Positions 16,324 to 25,523 of a DNA stretch of 36,159 nucleotides are shown piece by piece. Position numbers and translations under genes: made by a program. The stretch covers positions 1 to 36,159 of the forward strand of contig NZ_ANNI01000002.1 of the NCBI RefSeq assembly GCF_000466745.1. Direction: 5' to 3'. The notes under the pieces were generated by a model. That model was given only the letters and a program-made list of their open reading frames with translations, was not told the origin of the DNA and did no database searches. The stretch comes from Campylobacter concisus ATCC 51562 (GTDB taxonomy: Bacteria > Campylobacterota > Campylobacteria > Campylobacterales > Campylobacteraceae). Position 1 is the first letter of the stretch. The number at the start of each line of letters is the position of its first letter.

Positions 16324-17688
16324 ATGATCTTTAAAAATATTGTCGAGAATTTTACCGTAAATTACGCTCATAATTCTATTCAAAGATCACTATATAATGA
16401 ATTTAATATAGACATTTTAACCACAACCTACACCAAAACTCCCAAAAAAGACAAAAAGTATATGCTCTACGCACATGTACCATTTTGTCACACATTCTGT
16501 CCATATTGCTCGTTTCATAAGTACCACTATGAGCAAGAACTTGCAAGAGTTTACTTTGAAAATTTACGTGAGGAGATGAGGCAGGTTAAAGAGGCTGGAT
16601 TTGACTTTGATTCACTTTATGTTGGCGGTGGTACGACGCTTATAAATGAGCCTGAGCTTGAGAAAACACTTAAGCTTGCAAAAGATCTTTTTAGTATAGA
16701 TGAAATTTCAGCAGAAAGCGATCCAAATCACATTTCACCCGAGAGTTTAGCCAGATTTGATGGATTAATTGATCGCTTAAGTGTTGGCGTACAAAGCTTT
16801 GATGATGAAACGTTAAAGAGAGTTGGCAGATATGAAAAATTTGGCTCAGCCAAGGAGATAAAAAGAAAGCTTGAGCTTGCTCTTGGAAAGATCCCAGTCA
16901 TTAGCCTCGATCTTATCTTTAACCTCCCAAATCAAACAAAAGAGCAGCTCATAAACGACATAAACACTGCAAAATCGATCTCTCCGCAACAAATCACCTT
17001 CTATCCACTTATGAAATCAGAGCTAACAAGAGAGAATATAGCTCGCTCACTTGGCGTTTCAAACGTAGATAATGAGCGTGAATTTTATGAGATAATCACT
17101 GAAGAATTTAGCAAAAGTAACTACAAACAAAGCAATGCTTGGGCATTTTCAAACGAAAAAAGTGCTGACCTTCGCGATGAATACGTGGGCTCAAATTTAG
17201 AGTACGTGGGCGTGGGTAGCGGGGCATTTAGCTTTCTTAACGGTGAGCTTGTAATAAACGCGTTTAATCTACTTGAATACGGCAAAAGGATAAAAAATAG
17301 ACAAAGCCCAGTCATCGCAAAATGTGGTTTTAGCAAGAAAGAGCGACTTAAATATACATTTTTAACAAGGCTTTTTGATGGCGGAGTTGATATTAAAAGA
17401 TATAATGACGAAAATAGCACAAACATTAACAAGGCCTTATTTATGGAGATTAGCTTGCTTAAGCTTGTAAATGCAATATATGAAGAAAATGGCATTATTA
17501 AGCCGACATTTTTTGGCAAATATATCTGCATCGTGCTTATGCGTGATTTTTACGCCGGTATGGACAAAGTGCGTGCGATATTTAAAGATGACGCTAAGAT
17601 AAAACGAAGCAAGGTACTTCGTATAATGAGCGAAAATACTGAACAAAAGTATGAGCCAAATATCATTCAGCCACGAGCTGCGATGTAA
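16324..17688 (+). CDS. HemN-superfamily radical SAM protein, HutW/HemW-like
   Basis: The 454-residue protein has the radical SAM cluster motif CHTFCPYC (C55, C59, C62) and the SAM-binding YVGGGTTL (about 99-106). It also has the HemN-superfamily blocks SVGVQSFDDETLKRVGR and DLIFNLPNQTKEQL. The fourth cysteine of true coproporphyrinogen dehydrogenase HemN (CxxxCxxCxC) is missing, so HemN activity is unlikely. Heme-degrading methyltransferase HutW/ChuW or heme chaperone HemW relatives fit better. A C-terminal winged-helix-like part follows. Its TAA overlaps the ATG of the ABC exporter. HutW is the favoured reading, but the substrate is not proven by sequence. Confidence 0.8.
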   Translation: MIFKNIVENFTVNYAHNSIQRSLYNEFNIDILTTTYTKTPKKDKKYMLYAHVPFCHTFCPYCSFHKYHYEQELARVYFENLREEMRQVKEAGFDFDSLYVGGGTTLINEPELEKTLKLAKDLFSIDEISAESDPNHISPESLARFDGLIDRLSVGVQSFDDETLKRVGRYEKFGSAKEIKRKLELALGKIPVISLDLIFNLPNQTKEQLINDINTAKSISPQQITFYPLMKSELTRENIARSLGVSNVDNEREFYEIITEEFSKSNYKQSNAWAFSNEKSADLRDEYVGSNLEYVGVGSGAFSFLNGELVINAFNLLEYGKRIKNRQSPVIAKCGFSKKERLKYTFLTRLFDGGVDIKRYNDENSTNINKALFMEISLLKLVNAIYEENGIIKPTFFGKYICIVLMRDFYAGMDKVRAIFKDDAKIKRSKVLRIMSENTEQKYEPNIIQPRAAM

Positions 17689-19322
17689 TGCTTGCAAATT
17701 TAATCAAAGAAAATATCTACCCAATTTCTAAAATAGTGTTATTAACGCTCGTATTTAGCGGACTTGGTGTCTGGACTCTTTCATTTATAAATAATGAGCT
17801 TGTAAGCTTAAAAGAATTTGACACCTTTGTAGCGGTTAAATTTATAGCAGTTTTACTTTTATTTTTTGTAAGCGCCATCGCCGCAAATATATCGCTCACA
17901 AATTTTGGACATAAATTTATCTACGAGCTAAGATATCAAAGTGTAAAGCAAATTTTAGATACGCCAAATAGCGTGATAAATGAGATCGGTAAGGCAAAGA
18001 TCATAGCTAGCCTAAACAATGACATAAAAACGATCACATTTGCTTTTATGAGTGCTACTGGCTTTATACAAAGCTTAGTTTTTATCGTCTGTGCTAGCAT
18101 CTATCTTTGTGTAATCGCTCCAAAAATTTTTATCTTTTTGTCCATTTGGATCGGTACAACTCTTTTTATAAATATGCTTTTTATGAAAAAAATTCATCTT
18201 TATTTTAAGCATTCTAGAGTTCAAGATGACGCATTGCAAAAGCACTACGACGATATCGTAGAGGGGCATAGAGAGCTTAGTTTAAACAGGGCAAGGGCAA
18301 GTGCCTGCTTTGATGAGTTAAATTTTACAGGCGATAAAAAACGTCAAAATATGGTAAAGGCCGATATTTATCACGCATTAAGTGATAATTTCACAAACAT
18401 TATGCTACTTGGCTCAGTAGGACTTTGTGTATTTTTGTGCGTGGCATTTGACTGGGCGAGCCTGCAAACAGCACTAAGCATTAGCCTAACGATACTATTT
18501 TTAAGAGGCTCTTTTATGAGTATGGTTGGCTCCATACCAGCCGCACTTAGCGCAAAAGTGAGTTTAGAAAAGATCATGAGCTTAAATCTAAATAAATTTA
18601 AGGAAGGATTTAAATTTGACGATAGCCTAAGCGATAATTGGCAAAACATAAAGCTAAAAGATATAAATTTCAACTACACTCACGGCAAATTTAGCCTAAA
18701 AGACATAAATTTAGAGATCAAACGCGGTGAGATAACATTTATCATCGGTAAAAATGGTAGCGGCAAAAGTACGCTTATAAATTTACTTTGCGGGCTAATG
18801 CGCCCAAGTAGTGGCGAAATTTACCTTGATAGCACAAAAATAGATGAAGGAAATTTACAAAGTTATCAGGCAAAGATTAGCGCTATTTTTGCTGATTTTT
18901 ATCTATTTTCACAAACGCTCTCTCATAATGGCTTTGCTAGCCAAAACGAAATAGACGAGCTTTTAGCCTTGCTTGAGATCGACAAAAAAGTAAGTGTCAT
19001 AGATAATAAGCTTAGTACCACGCAACTCTCAACCGGTCAGCAAAAGCGTCTAAGTCTTTTAATAGCTATTTTAGAGCACCGTTCTATCCTTATCCTAGAT
19101 GAATGGGCAGCCGATCAAGATCCGCTCTTTAAGCGAAAATTTTATAAAGAAATTTTGCCATTTTTGCAAAGTAAGGGCATAAGTATAATCGCTGTTAGCC
19201 ACGATGATAGCTATTTTGATGTAGCAACTAGGATCATCTTAGTAAAAGATGGCTTTGTGCGTGAGCTAGACGAGAGCGAGCGAATAAGTGCTGCAAAAGA
19301 TGCAGTCGAGAAGATAAAATAG
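17688..19322 (+). CDS. YojI/PvdE-type ABC exporter (fused membrane and ATPase domains)
   Basis: The 544-residue half-transporter has six hydrophobic helices (about 10-285) fused to one ATPase domain. Visible motifs are Walker A GKNGSGKST (354-362), FADFYLF in place of a canonical Q-loop, signature LSTGQQKR (447-454), Walker B SILILDEW (466-473) and the H-loop VSHDD near 504. DEWAADQDP is a hallmark of the cyclic-peptide/siderophore exporter family that includes E. coli YojI and Pseudomonas PvdE. It should act as a homodimer in the inner membrane and export to the periplasm. Its start overlaps the radical SAM stop by one base, so the two are translated together. Confidence 0.9.
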   Translation: MLANLIKENIYPISKIVLLTLVFSGLGVWTLSFINNELVSLKEFDTFVAVKFIAVLLLFFVSAIAANISLTNFGHKFIYELRYQSVKQILDTPNSVINEIGKAKIIASLNNDIKTITFAFMSATGFIQSLVFIVCASIYLCVIAPKIFIFLSIWIGTTLFINMLFMKKIHLYFKHSRVQDDALQKHYDDIVEGHRELSLNRARASACFDELNFTGDKKRQNMVKADIYHALSDNFTNIMLLGSVGLCVFLCVAFDWASLQTALSISLTILFLRGSFMSMVGSIPAALSAKVSLEKIMSLNLNKFKEGFKFDDSLSDNWQNIKLKDINFNYTHGKFSLKDINLEIKRGEITFIIGKNGSGKSTLINLLCGLMRPSSGEIYLDSTKIDEGNLQSYQAKISAIFADFYLFSQTLSHNGFASQNEIDELLALLEIDKKVSVIDNKLSTTQLSTGQQKRLSLLIAILEHRSILILDEWAADQDPLFKRKFYKEILPFLQSKGISIIAVSHDDSYFDVATRIILVKDGFVRELDESERISAAKDAVEKIK

Positions 19323-19397
19323 GAGTAATTTTTACACAAAAGCACAATACTCACCCTACTCTTAAGCCGTTTCAAGCTCAAATAAATTTAAATTTAG

Positions 19398-19403
19398 TAG
19401 AAT
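19398..19403 (+). promoter_or_regulatory. Putative -10 element of the nuo operon promoter
   Basis: TAGAAT, preceded by TTTAG, lies 24 bp before the nuoA start in the 105-bp gap after the ABC exporter gene. Transcription would start near 19410, leaving a short leader containing AAAAAAGGC as ribosome binding site. Confidence 0.5.
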
Positions 19404-19427
19404 CTTAAAAATTAAAAAAGGCAAAGT

Positions 19428-19817
19428 ATGTCACATTCAGAGCTTGAAAGTACCTATTTTGGTGCATTTATCATACTTTTACTAGCAACTTGTTCATTTT
19501 GTTTAATAACATTCTTATCTTCAAAAATAAGCAAAAAACTAGCCAACCGCAATACCCAGCGTCTAAAACTTGGCTTTTATGAGTGTGGTCCAACCACCGT
19601 AAAACAGCCAAATAAGATAAATATCCACTACTTTTTTTATGGAATTTTATTTATTTTGTTTGATGTTGAAGTCATCTTTATGTATCCGTGGGCGGTGGAT
19701 TTTAGGCTACTTGGAATTTTTGGACTAATCGAAATGTTGCTTTTTGTGGCGATTTTACTTATCGGCTTTGCTTATGCTTGGCAAAAAGGAGTCTTTAAAT
19801 GGCAAAGCATCAGATAA
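19428..19817 (+). CDS. nuoA: NADH-quinone oxidoreductase-type subunit A
   Basis: The 129-residue membrane subunit of complex I has three predicted helices (about 8-30, 70-88, 95-118). It carries the family signatures YECGPTT in the loop after helix 1 and [13 protein letters not shown] at the end of helix 2, whose acidic residues belong to the proton/quinone channel entrance. It opens the operon nuoA-N. Its last 19 bp overlap the start of nuoB in another frame. Confidence 0.97.
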   Translation: MSHSELESTYFGAFIILLLATCSFCLITFLSSKISKKLANRNTQRLKLGFYECGPTTVKQPNKINIHYFFYGILFILFDVEVIFMYPWAVDFRLLGIFGLIEMLLFVAILLIGFAYAWQKGVFKWQSIR

Positions 19818-20311
19818 ATTACGCTACAAATGGTGGCTTGCCAGTCGTTTTAACAACCGTTGATAAGCTAGTTCAATGGGGCAGGAGCAACTCGCTTTGG
19901 GCACTTAGCTACGGGCTTGCTTGCTGTGCGATCGAGATGATGGCAAGTGGCGCTAGCAGATATGACTTTGATAGATTTGGCACCATTTTTAGGGCTAGCC
20001 CAAGACACTCAGAGGTGATGATTATAGCTGGCACGTTAACTAAAAAACACGCTGAATTTACAAGGCGTCTTTATGATCAGATGCCTGAGCCAAAATGGGT
20101 CATCTCGATGGGTAGCTGCGCAAACACTGGTGGCATGTTTAACACCTACTCTACCGTTCAAGGCGTAGATAGGATAATACCAGTTGATATCTACATCCCA
20201 GGCTGTGCCCCGCGTCCAGAGACGCTTCAATACGCACTTATGATGCTTCAAAAAAAGATAAGAAAGCAAAGTGCATTTAGGGCGCAAAAGCCAAGAAAGC
20301 TTGAGATATGA
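19799..20311 (+). CDS. nuoB: Complex I subunit NuoB, N2 iron-sulfur cluster
   Basis: The 170-residue subunit binds the terminal 4Fe-4S cluster N2 that passes electrons to quinone. All four ligands are present: the adjacent pair C42-C43 (GLACCAIEM), C107 (GSCANTGG) and C136 (PGCAPRPE). It lies at the peripheral arm/membrane arm interface with NuoD. It overlaps nuoA by 19 bp and nuoC by ATGA, indicating coupled translation. Confidence 0.98.
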   Translation: MAKHQINYATNGGLPVVLTTVDKLVQWGRSNSLWALSYGLACCAIEMMASGASRYDFDRFGTIFRASPRHSEVMIIAGTLTKKHAEFTRRLYDQMPEPKWVISMGSCANTGGMFNTYSTVQGVDRIIPVDIYIPGCAPRPETLQYALMMLQKKIRKQSAFRAQKPRKLEI

Positions 20312-21066
20312 GAGAGTATAAGCCAAAGAATGATCTGCAAAAAAAACAGTATTACAAAGAGAAATTTTACATAGAAAAGCAGACGCCAAAAGATGAAGTA
20401 AAAGATTCTAAATTTGATGAAGAGCTAGCCATCTTAGAGCAAAGTGGAGTAGAAATTTTATCTAGCTATGTGGAGTTTGATCAGCTTGTAATTTATGTAA
20501 ATTCTAGTGAAAATTTTAAAGCTCTTGAAGTATTAAAATCTCTTGGTTACGAACAGCTTAGTGAGCTTGCAGCACTTGATTTTATAAGTGCAAAAGGCGG
20601 ATATGAAGTCTTTTATCAGCTTCTTAGTATCAGTAAAAATAGACGCACTCGTGTAAAATGCTTTGTAAAAAAAGATGAAAAGCTAAAAAGCGTTTGCGAG
20701 CTTTATAAAAGCGCGAACTGGGCTGAGCGCGAGATGTATGATTTAAGCGGCGTTTTAATCAAAGATCATCCAAATTTAAAACGTCTCATCATGCCTGATG
20801 ACTGGCACTCACACCCACTCTTAAAGAGCTATCCGCTAACTGGCGACGAGGCTGCTAAATGGTACGAGGTGGATAAAATTTTTGGAAGCGAGTTTAGAGA
20901 GCAGATCGGCGAAGAGAACCGCGACCCAGCCTATATTGAAGAGAAAGATACCTTTGGTTTTTCAAGAGTGTTTAGTGAAGACTACGAGTATCAAGAAGAA
21001 GGCGGAGTAAAATTTGTCAAAAAGGCTAAATTTAGTCAGAGCCAAATAGTAAAGGAACGACCTTGA
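20308..21066 (+). CDS. nuoC: Complex I subunit NuoC
   Basis: The 252-residue 30-kDa-type subunit of the peripheral arm carries no cofactor. The core domain shows [19 protein letters not shown], then the family signature [14 protein letters not shown] and the block [18 protein letters not shown] at about 145-180. A charged N-terminal extension and the C-terminal [16 protein letters not shown] flank it. NuoC and NuoD are separate genes here, not fused as in E. coli. Its stop TGA overlaps the TTG start of nuoD. Confidence 0.95.
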   Translation: MREYKPKNDLQKKQYYKEKFYIEKQTPKDEVKDSKFDEELAILEQSGVEILSSYVEFDQLVIYVNSSENFKALEVLKSLGYEQLSELAALDFISAKGGYEVFYQLLSISKNRRTRVKCFVKKDEKLKSVCELYKSANWAEREMYDLSGVLIKDHPNLKRLIMPDDWHSHPLLKSYPLTGDEAAKWYEVDKIFGSEFREQIGEENRDPAYIEEKDTFGFSRVFSEDYEYQEEGGVKFVKKAKFSQSQIVKERP

Positions 21067-22292
21067 GCCAGTCACCAAACCGCTTAAAACCATTTTTTGA
21101 AAATTTAGAATTTGAGCAAAATGACGGCAAGATGATACTAAATTTTGGACCACAGCACCCAAGCGCTCATGGTCAGTTAAAGCTTGTGCTTGAGCTTGAT
21201 GGCGAAAAGGTCGTGCGTGCTATGCCAGAGGTTGGCTTCATGCACCGAGGCGTTGAAAAAATGGCTGAAAATATGACCTATCAGGAATTTATCCCAGTGA
21301 CTGATAGGGTTGATTACATAGCATCGAGTGCCAATAACTACGCATTTTGCGCGGCTGTGGAGAAGCTTTGCGCTATAGAAGTGCCTAGACGTGCGCAGAT
21401 TATTAGAGTGATGCTTTTGGAGCTAAACCGCATCAGCTCACACCTTTTGTTTTTAGCCACGCACGCCCTTGATGTTGGGGCTATGAGCGTATTTTTATAC
21501 GCATTTAGAGAGCGTGAATACGTCCTTGATCTCATAGAAAAATATTGCGGCGCAAGGCTAACACATAGCTCGATAAGGATCGGTGGCGTACCGCTTGATC
21601 TACCTGATGGTTGGTGCGAGGAGCTGCTTAAATTTTGTGAGAAATTTCCAAGCGATATCACGCTTTATGAAGATCTGCTAAGTGAAAATAGAATTTGGCA
21701 AGCAAGGCTTGTAGATGTGGGCGTAATTAGTAAAGAACTAGCCATTAGTAGCGGCTGCTCTGGCGTCATGCTAAGAGCAAGCGGTGTGGCGCGTGATATA
21801 AGAAAAGAAGAGCCATATCTCATCTATGATGAGCTAGAATTTGACGTGCCTTATGCGACACACGGCGACTGCTGCGCAAGGTATCTGCTTTACATGAAAG
21901 AGATGCGTGAGTGCGTGAAAATTTTAAAGCAGTGCGTTAGCAAGTATCAGACCAGCAGCCCCGCCATCATCGCCGACGCGCCAGATTACGTGAGCGCTTC
22001 AAAAGAGCAAATAATGAGCCAAAACTACTCATTAATGCAGCATTTTGTGCTTATAACTCAGGGTCTAAAGCCACCAAAAGGCGAAATTTACTTTGCCAGT
22101 GAGTCGCCAAAGGGAGAGCTTGGAATTTATATAAACTCAGACGGCAGCGCAAGCCCATATCGCCTAAAAATTCGTACACCTAGCTTTTGGCACTGTGCTA
22201 TTTATGAAGATTTATTGGTAGGCCAGTACGTTGCTGACGTCGCTACGATAATTGGTAGCACAAATATCATCTTAGGCGAGGTCGATAGATGA
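21063..22292 (+). CDS. nuoD: Complex I subunit NuoD, quinone-site subunit
   Basis: The 409-residue 49-kDa subunit forms the quinone pocket with NuoB. The N-terminal loop has NFGPQHPSAHGQLKLVLELD, with the conserved quinone-contacting histidine, and GFMHRGVEKMAENMTY follows. The C-terminal block ends VATIIGSTNIILGEVDR as expected. The start is TTG at 21063, supported by AAAGGA upstream and by overlap with the nuoC stop (TTGA). The next gene overlaps by ATGA. Confidence 0.97.
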   Translation: MSQSPNRLKPFFENLEFEQNDGKMILNFGPQHPSAHGQLKLVLELDGEKVVRAMPEVGFMHRGVEKMAENMTYQEFIPVTDRVDYIASSANNYAFCAAVEKLCAIEVPRRAQIIRVMLLELNRISSHLLFLATHALDVGAMSVFLYAFREREYVLDLIEKYCGARLTHSSIRIGGVPLDLPDGWCEELLKFCEKFPSDITLYEDLLSENRIWQARLVDVGVISKELAISSGCSGVMLRASGVARDIRKEEPYLIYDELEFDVPYATHGDCCARYLLYMKEMRECVKILKQCVSKYQTSSPAIIADAPDYVSASKEQIMSQNYSLMQHFVLITQGLKPPKGEIYFASESPKGELGIYINSDGSASPYRLKIRTPSFWHCAIYEDLLVGQYVADVATIIGSTNIILGEVDR

Positions 22293-22519
22293 GAAGGGTC
22301 GATCTTAGGCACTTAAAGAGTGAGTTTTTGAGCGCTCTTGGACAGCAGATAAAGGCTGGCGAGGCTGGCGAAGTGATTATATTTTTATTTGAGATAGGTG
22401 ATTTTAGCGGCGTGACAAAGGCTGTAAATTTAGCCTCTAATCTAAACTGCGAAGTGATGAACTCGCTTAAATTTAACCAAGTTGATTGGGTATTAACTAT
22501 AAAAAAGGGCAAGATATGA
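22289..22519 (+). CDS. Campylobacter-specific NuoE replacement (Cj1575c-like)
   Basis: The 76-residue protein occupies the nuoE slot but has none of the NuoE features: it has one cysteine, so it cannot hold the 2Fe-2S cluster, and it is under half the usual length. In C. jejuni the equivalent small protein, with its neighbour, is thought to let complex I take electrons from reduced flavodoxin instead of NADH. Overlaps of 4 bp on both sides tie it firmly into the operon. Confidence 0.88.
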   Translation: MRRVDLRHLKSEFLSALGQQIKAGEAGEVIIFLFEIGDFSGVTKAVNLASNLNCEVMNSLKFNQVDWVLTIKKGKI

Positions 22520-23226
22520 AATTTAATGATTTAATAGCAGGCAAAAGCTTAAGCATTGCAAATTTACTAAGCTTGAGCGATAAAAATTTAGCAAAAAAGA
22601 TGAAAGAGCACGAGTTTAAATACATCTCTTGCATCGAAGATAGCGAGCTTGGCGGCGAAAATTTAATCCGCTGCGAAATAGGCTCAATAAGCTACGTCTT
22701 AGCTCTTCTTTGCAAATACGCAAATTTATCTTGCGATGAGTTTTTTAGCGAGCTTGATGATGGACTGATAAGCGGCGAGTGCAATGTTGGAGAAGAGGAA
22801 TTTGAAGAGCTTGGCGAGTGGATAAAGGATGTTAAAAACATCGTTATTGATGATTCATTTTTTACTCATCCAGATAAAGATGCGATCTTTTGGCTACTTG
22901 AAATTTTAGGCAAAAATGTCGTTTTAGCTGGTGGTTGCAAGAAAGAATTTAATGATTATCATAAAATAGACGAGCTAAAAGAGCTTGAAAATTTTGACGG
23001 AGCGGTCGTTTATCTAAACAAAAACGCAAGCGATGAGATCGTGGGCGGCGTGCAGTTTGGCATCGTAGCAAAGGCAAAAGATGGCGATATGCTAGAGCTT
23101 AAAGCAAAAGATTTTAGCGTGACGGCAAAATTTAAACTAGACCATTCGCTAAAAGGCACAGTTGCGATATTTGGCGCAAAAGATTTTGATGGATACGCAT
23201 TTAAGCAAGTAGTAGTTAATAAATGA
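22516..23226 (+). CDS. Campylobacter-specific NuoF replacement (Cj1574c-like)
   Basis: The 236-residue protein sits in the nuoF slot. It lacks the glycine-rich FMN/NADH-binding region (GRGGAGFP-type) and the CxxCxxC cluster motif of NuoF. The start is ATG at 22516, which overlaps the previous stop by ATGA; an in-frame upstream ATG at 22486 lies inside the preceding gene and is not used. The protein is acidic and apparently soluble. In C. jejuni it is considered an adaptor for a non-NADH donor, probably flavodoxin. Its stop overlaps the nuoG start. Confidence 0.88.
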   Translation: MKFNDLIAGKSLSIANLLSLSDKNLAKKMKEHEFKYISCIEDSELGGENLIRCEIGSISYVLALLCKYANLSCDEFFSELDDGLISGECNVGEEEFEELGEWIKDVKNIVIDDSFFTHPDKDAIFWLLEILGKNVVLAGGCKKEFNDYHKIDELKELENFDGAVVYLNKNASDEIVGGVQFGIVAKAKDGDMLELKAKDFSVTAKFKLDHSLKGTVAIFGAKDFDGYAFKQVVVNK

Positions 23227-25523
23227 AAATAAGCATAAATGATCAAATTTTAGAAGCAGATGAAGGCGAGAGCATCCTAAGTATCGCAAGAGCAAATGGA
23301 ATTTATATCCCAGCTCTTTGCTATCTTAGCGGCTGCTCACCAACTCTTGCTTGTAGGCTTTGCATGGCCGAGGCAAATGGCAAAGTAGTTTATAGCTGCA
23401 ATGCCAAAGCAAAAGAGGATATGCAAATTTATACAAACACGCCAGAAATCGCTGCCGAGCGAAATGCGATCATGCAGACTTACTGCGTAAATCATCCGAT
23501 TCAATGTGGCGTTTGTGACAAAAGCGGCGAATGTGAACTACAAAATTTAACCACACATTTAAAAGTAAATGAACAAAAATTTGCCATCGTTGACACGCAC
23601 AAACCACATAAAAAATGGGGGCTAATCAACTACGATCCAGCTCTTTGCATAGTCTGCGAAAGATGTGTCACTGTTTGTAAGGACAGGATAGGCGAGAGTG
23701 CACTAAAGACCGTACCAAGGGGCGTTGAAGTGCCAAAAGAACTAAAAGAGAGTATGCCAAAAGATGCCTACGCAGTTTTTAGCAAGATGCAAAAAAGCTT
23801 AATAGGCCCAAGCGTGGGCGAGAGTTTAGACTGCTCATTTTGTGGCGAGTGTATCAGTGTTTGCCCTACTGGAGCACTTATTAGTTCGCATTTTCAATAT
23901 AGCACAAATATCTGGGAGCTAAACCCTGTCTCAGCTGCAAATCCGCATCAAAGCGACTGCGAGCTAATTTACTATGACATAAAAGAAAAGAGCACTAGCG
24001 ACAGAAGTAAGCAAATTTACCGCGTCAGCAATGACTTTACATTTGGCGAGATAAGTGGAGCAGCTAGGTTTGGTTATGACTTTCACAACGAGCTTGCCTG
24101 TAAAAATGAAGAAAAATTTGAAGAGATTGTTTTAAATATTAAAAATGGCGCGATCAAAAATATAAAATTTAATAGCTTTATCACGAACGAAGAGGCCCTT
24201 ATTTTAGAGCGTTTAAGAGAGAAATTTGATCTAAATTTAATAAACAATGAGGCGCTAAATTATCAAAAATTTTTAAATAAATTTAGCGAATTTAGTGGGC
24301 TTAGCTCATATAACGCAGACTATGAAGATATTAAAAATAGCGATTTTATCATCAGTGCTGGCAGTTTCTTAAGACACGAAAGCCCAGTGACAAGCTTTAA
24401 GTTAAATAATGCTTTAAAAATGAATAAAGCAGCTGGAATTTACTTTCATCACATAACCGATGAGGTCGTTAAAAAATATTCTAAAAATTTTATCTATGTA
24501 GCGCATGAAGCTGGAAAATTAGAGCAAATTGTACTTTTTATACTTAAAAACTGGGGTGAAAATTTACCTAGCGCACTTACATCAAAACTTGAAAATTTTG
24601 ATGAAAATTTTGACTTAGATGTACCGGCTTTAAGTGATGGCAAAAGCAAATTTACGCTCATTTTAGGAAGCGATTTTTACACGGATGAAAATGCGAATTT
24701 ACTAGCCGCACTTACTGGAGTGATCGCAAGAGCTACGCCGTTTCGTGTGATGCTAATACCACCACGCACAAACTCACTTGGCGTTGCTAAAATTTGCACT
24801 CTTGCAAGCGAGAAAAAGCCTGGCAAGACGCTTGGCTATAACGAAAATGGCAATTATAAATTTAGCATTTTTGAAGGTGACATCGATGCTAGCGCGCTAA
24901 ATCAGCAAGAAGGCACATTTACAAGCATAAATAACGCCTTAGTGCCAACAAATGTAGCGATACCGCACAAAGGTTATTTTCTAAACGATATTGCAAATGC
25001 ACTTGGACTAATGGCTAAAAATACGATTGATTACACGCCAAATTTACCAAAAGAAAAGGGTTATAAAGGCATTAAATTTGATGATTTAGAAAATTTTTAC
25101 GCAAACGACGGCACAAGCCACATAGGTTATAAACTAGAAATTTCAAATTTCACGCCAAAAGAGGACATAGAGTCACTTTTTAAAGAAAAAAATGAGCCAA
25201 ATTTAAAAGATGGCGAAGCTCTAGTTAGCCTTGCAAATCCTATAAATTTGCCATCATTTTTTGCAAACTATGCCACGCAAACAGCCAAAAGAGCGAAGCT
25301 TTATGCAAGTAGCGAATTTATGGCTAAATTTGAAATTTCACAAAATGAAGCAATTATTTTAGAAAAAGATGGGCACAAGCTTGCCATTTGCGTGGAGCTT
25401 GATAGCGAGCTTGGCGGAGTCGCTGCATATTTAGGTAATTATGACGATAAGCTTGATGTGGGGGTTATATTTAATGGCAAAAGCTACGCCGTAGTTAAAA
25501 TTATAAAGGCAAAAGATGAGTGA
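23223..25523 (+). CDS. nuoG: Complex I subunit NuoG
   Basis: The 766-residue iron-sulfur subunit is the electron entry wire when NuoE/F are absent. The N-terminal ferredoxin domain shows 2Fe-2S ligands C33, C44, C47, C59 and the HxxxCxxCxxxxxC cluster H91, C95, C98, C104. A two-cluster ferredoxin block has C142, C145, C148 and C204, C207, C210, with C152 and C214 completing it. The E. coli-type N7 motif (CxxCxxxC with a distant C) is not visible. The remaining 500 residues are a divergent molybdopterin-oxidoreductase-like domain without cofactor residues. It overlaps nuoH by 8 bp. Confidence 0.95.
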   Translation: MKISINDQILEADEGESILSIARANGIYIPALCYLSGCSPTLACRLCMAEANGKVVYSCNAKAKEDMQIYTNTPEIAAERNAIMQTYCVNHPIQCGVCDKSGECELQNLTTHLKVNEQKFAIVDTHKPHKKWGLINYDPALCIVCERCVTVCKDRIGESALKTVPRGVEVPKELKESMPKDAYAVFSKMQKSLIGPSVGESLDCSFCGECISVCPTGALISSHFQYSTNIWELNPVSAANPHQSDCELIYYDIKEKSTSDRSKQIYRVSNDFTFGEISGAARFGYDFHNELACKNEEKFEEIVLNIKNGAIKNIKFNSFITNEEALILERLREKFDLNLINNEALNYQKFLNKFSEFSGLSSYNADYEDIKNSDFIISAGSFLRHESPVTSFKLNNALKMNKAAGIYFHHITDEVVKKYSKNFIYVAHEAGKLEQIVLFILKNWGENLPSALTSKLENFDENFDLDVPALSDGKSKFTLILGSDFYTDENANLLAALTGVIARATPFRVMLIPPRTNSLGVAKICTLASEKKPGKTLGYNENGNYKFSIFEGDIDASALNQQEGTFTSINNALVPTNVAIPHKGYFLNDIANALGLMAKNTIDYTPNLPKEKGYKGIKFDDLENFYANDGTSHIGYKLEISNFTPKEDIESLFKEKNEPNLKDGEALVSLANPINLPSFFANYATQTAKRAKLYASSEFMAKFEISQNEAIILEKDGHKLAICVELDSELGGVAAYLGNYDDKLDVGVIFNGKSYAVVKIIKAKDE

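Noticed and set aside
16324-17688. Coproporphyrinogen dehydrogenase HemN
   Set aside because: The radical SAM motif is CxxxCxxC followed by SF, lacking the extra cysteine of the HemN motif CxxxCxxCxC.
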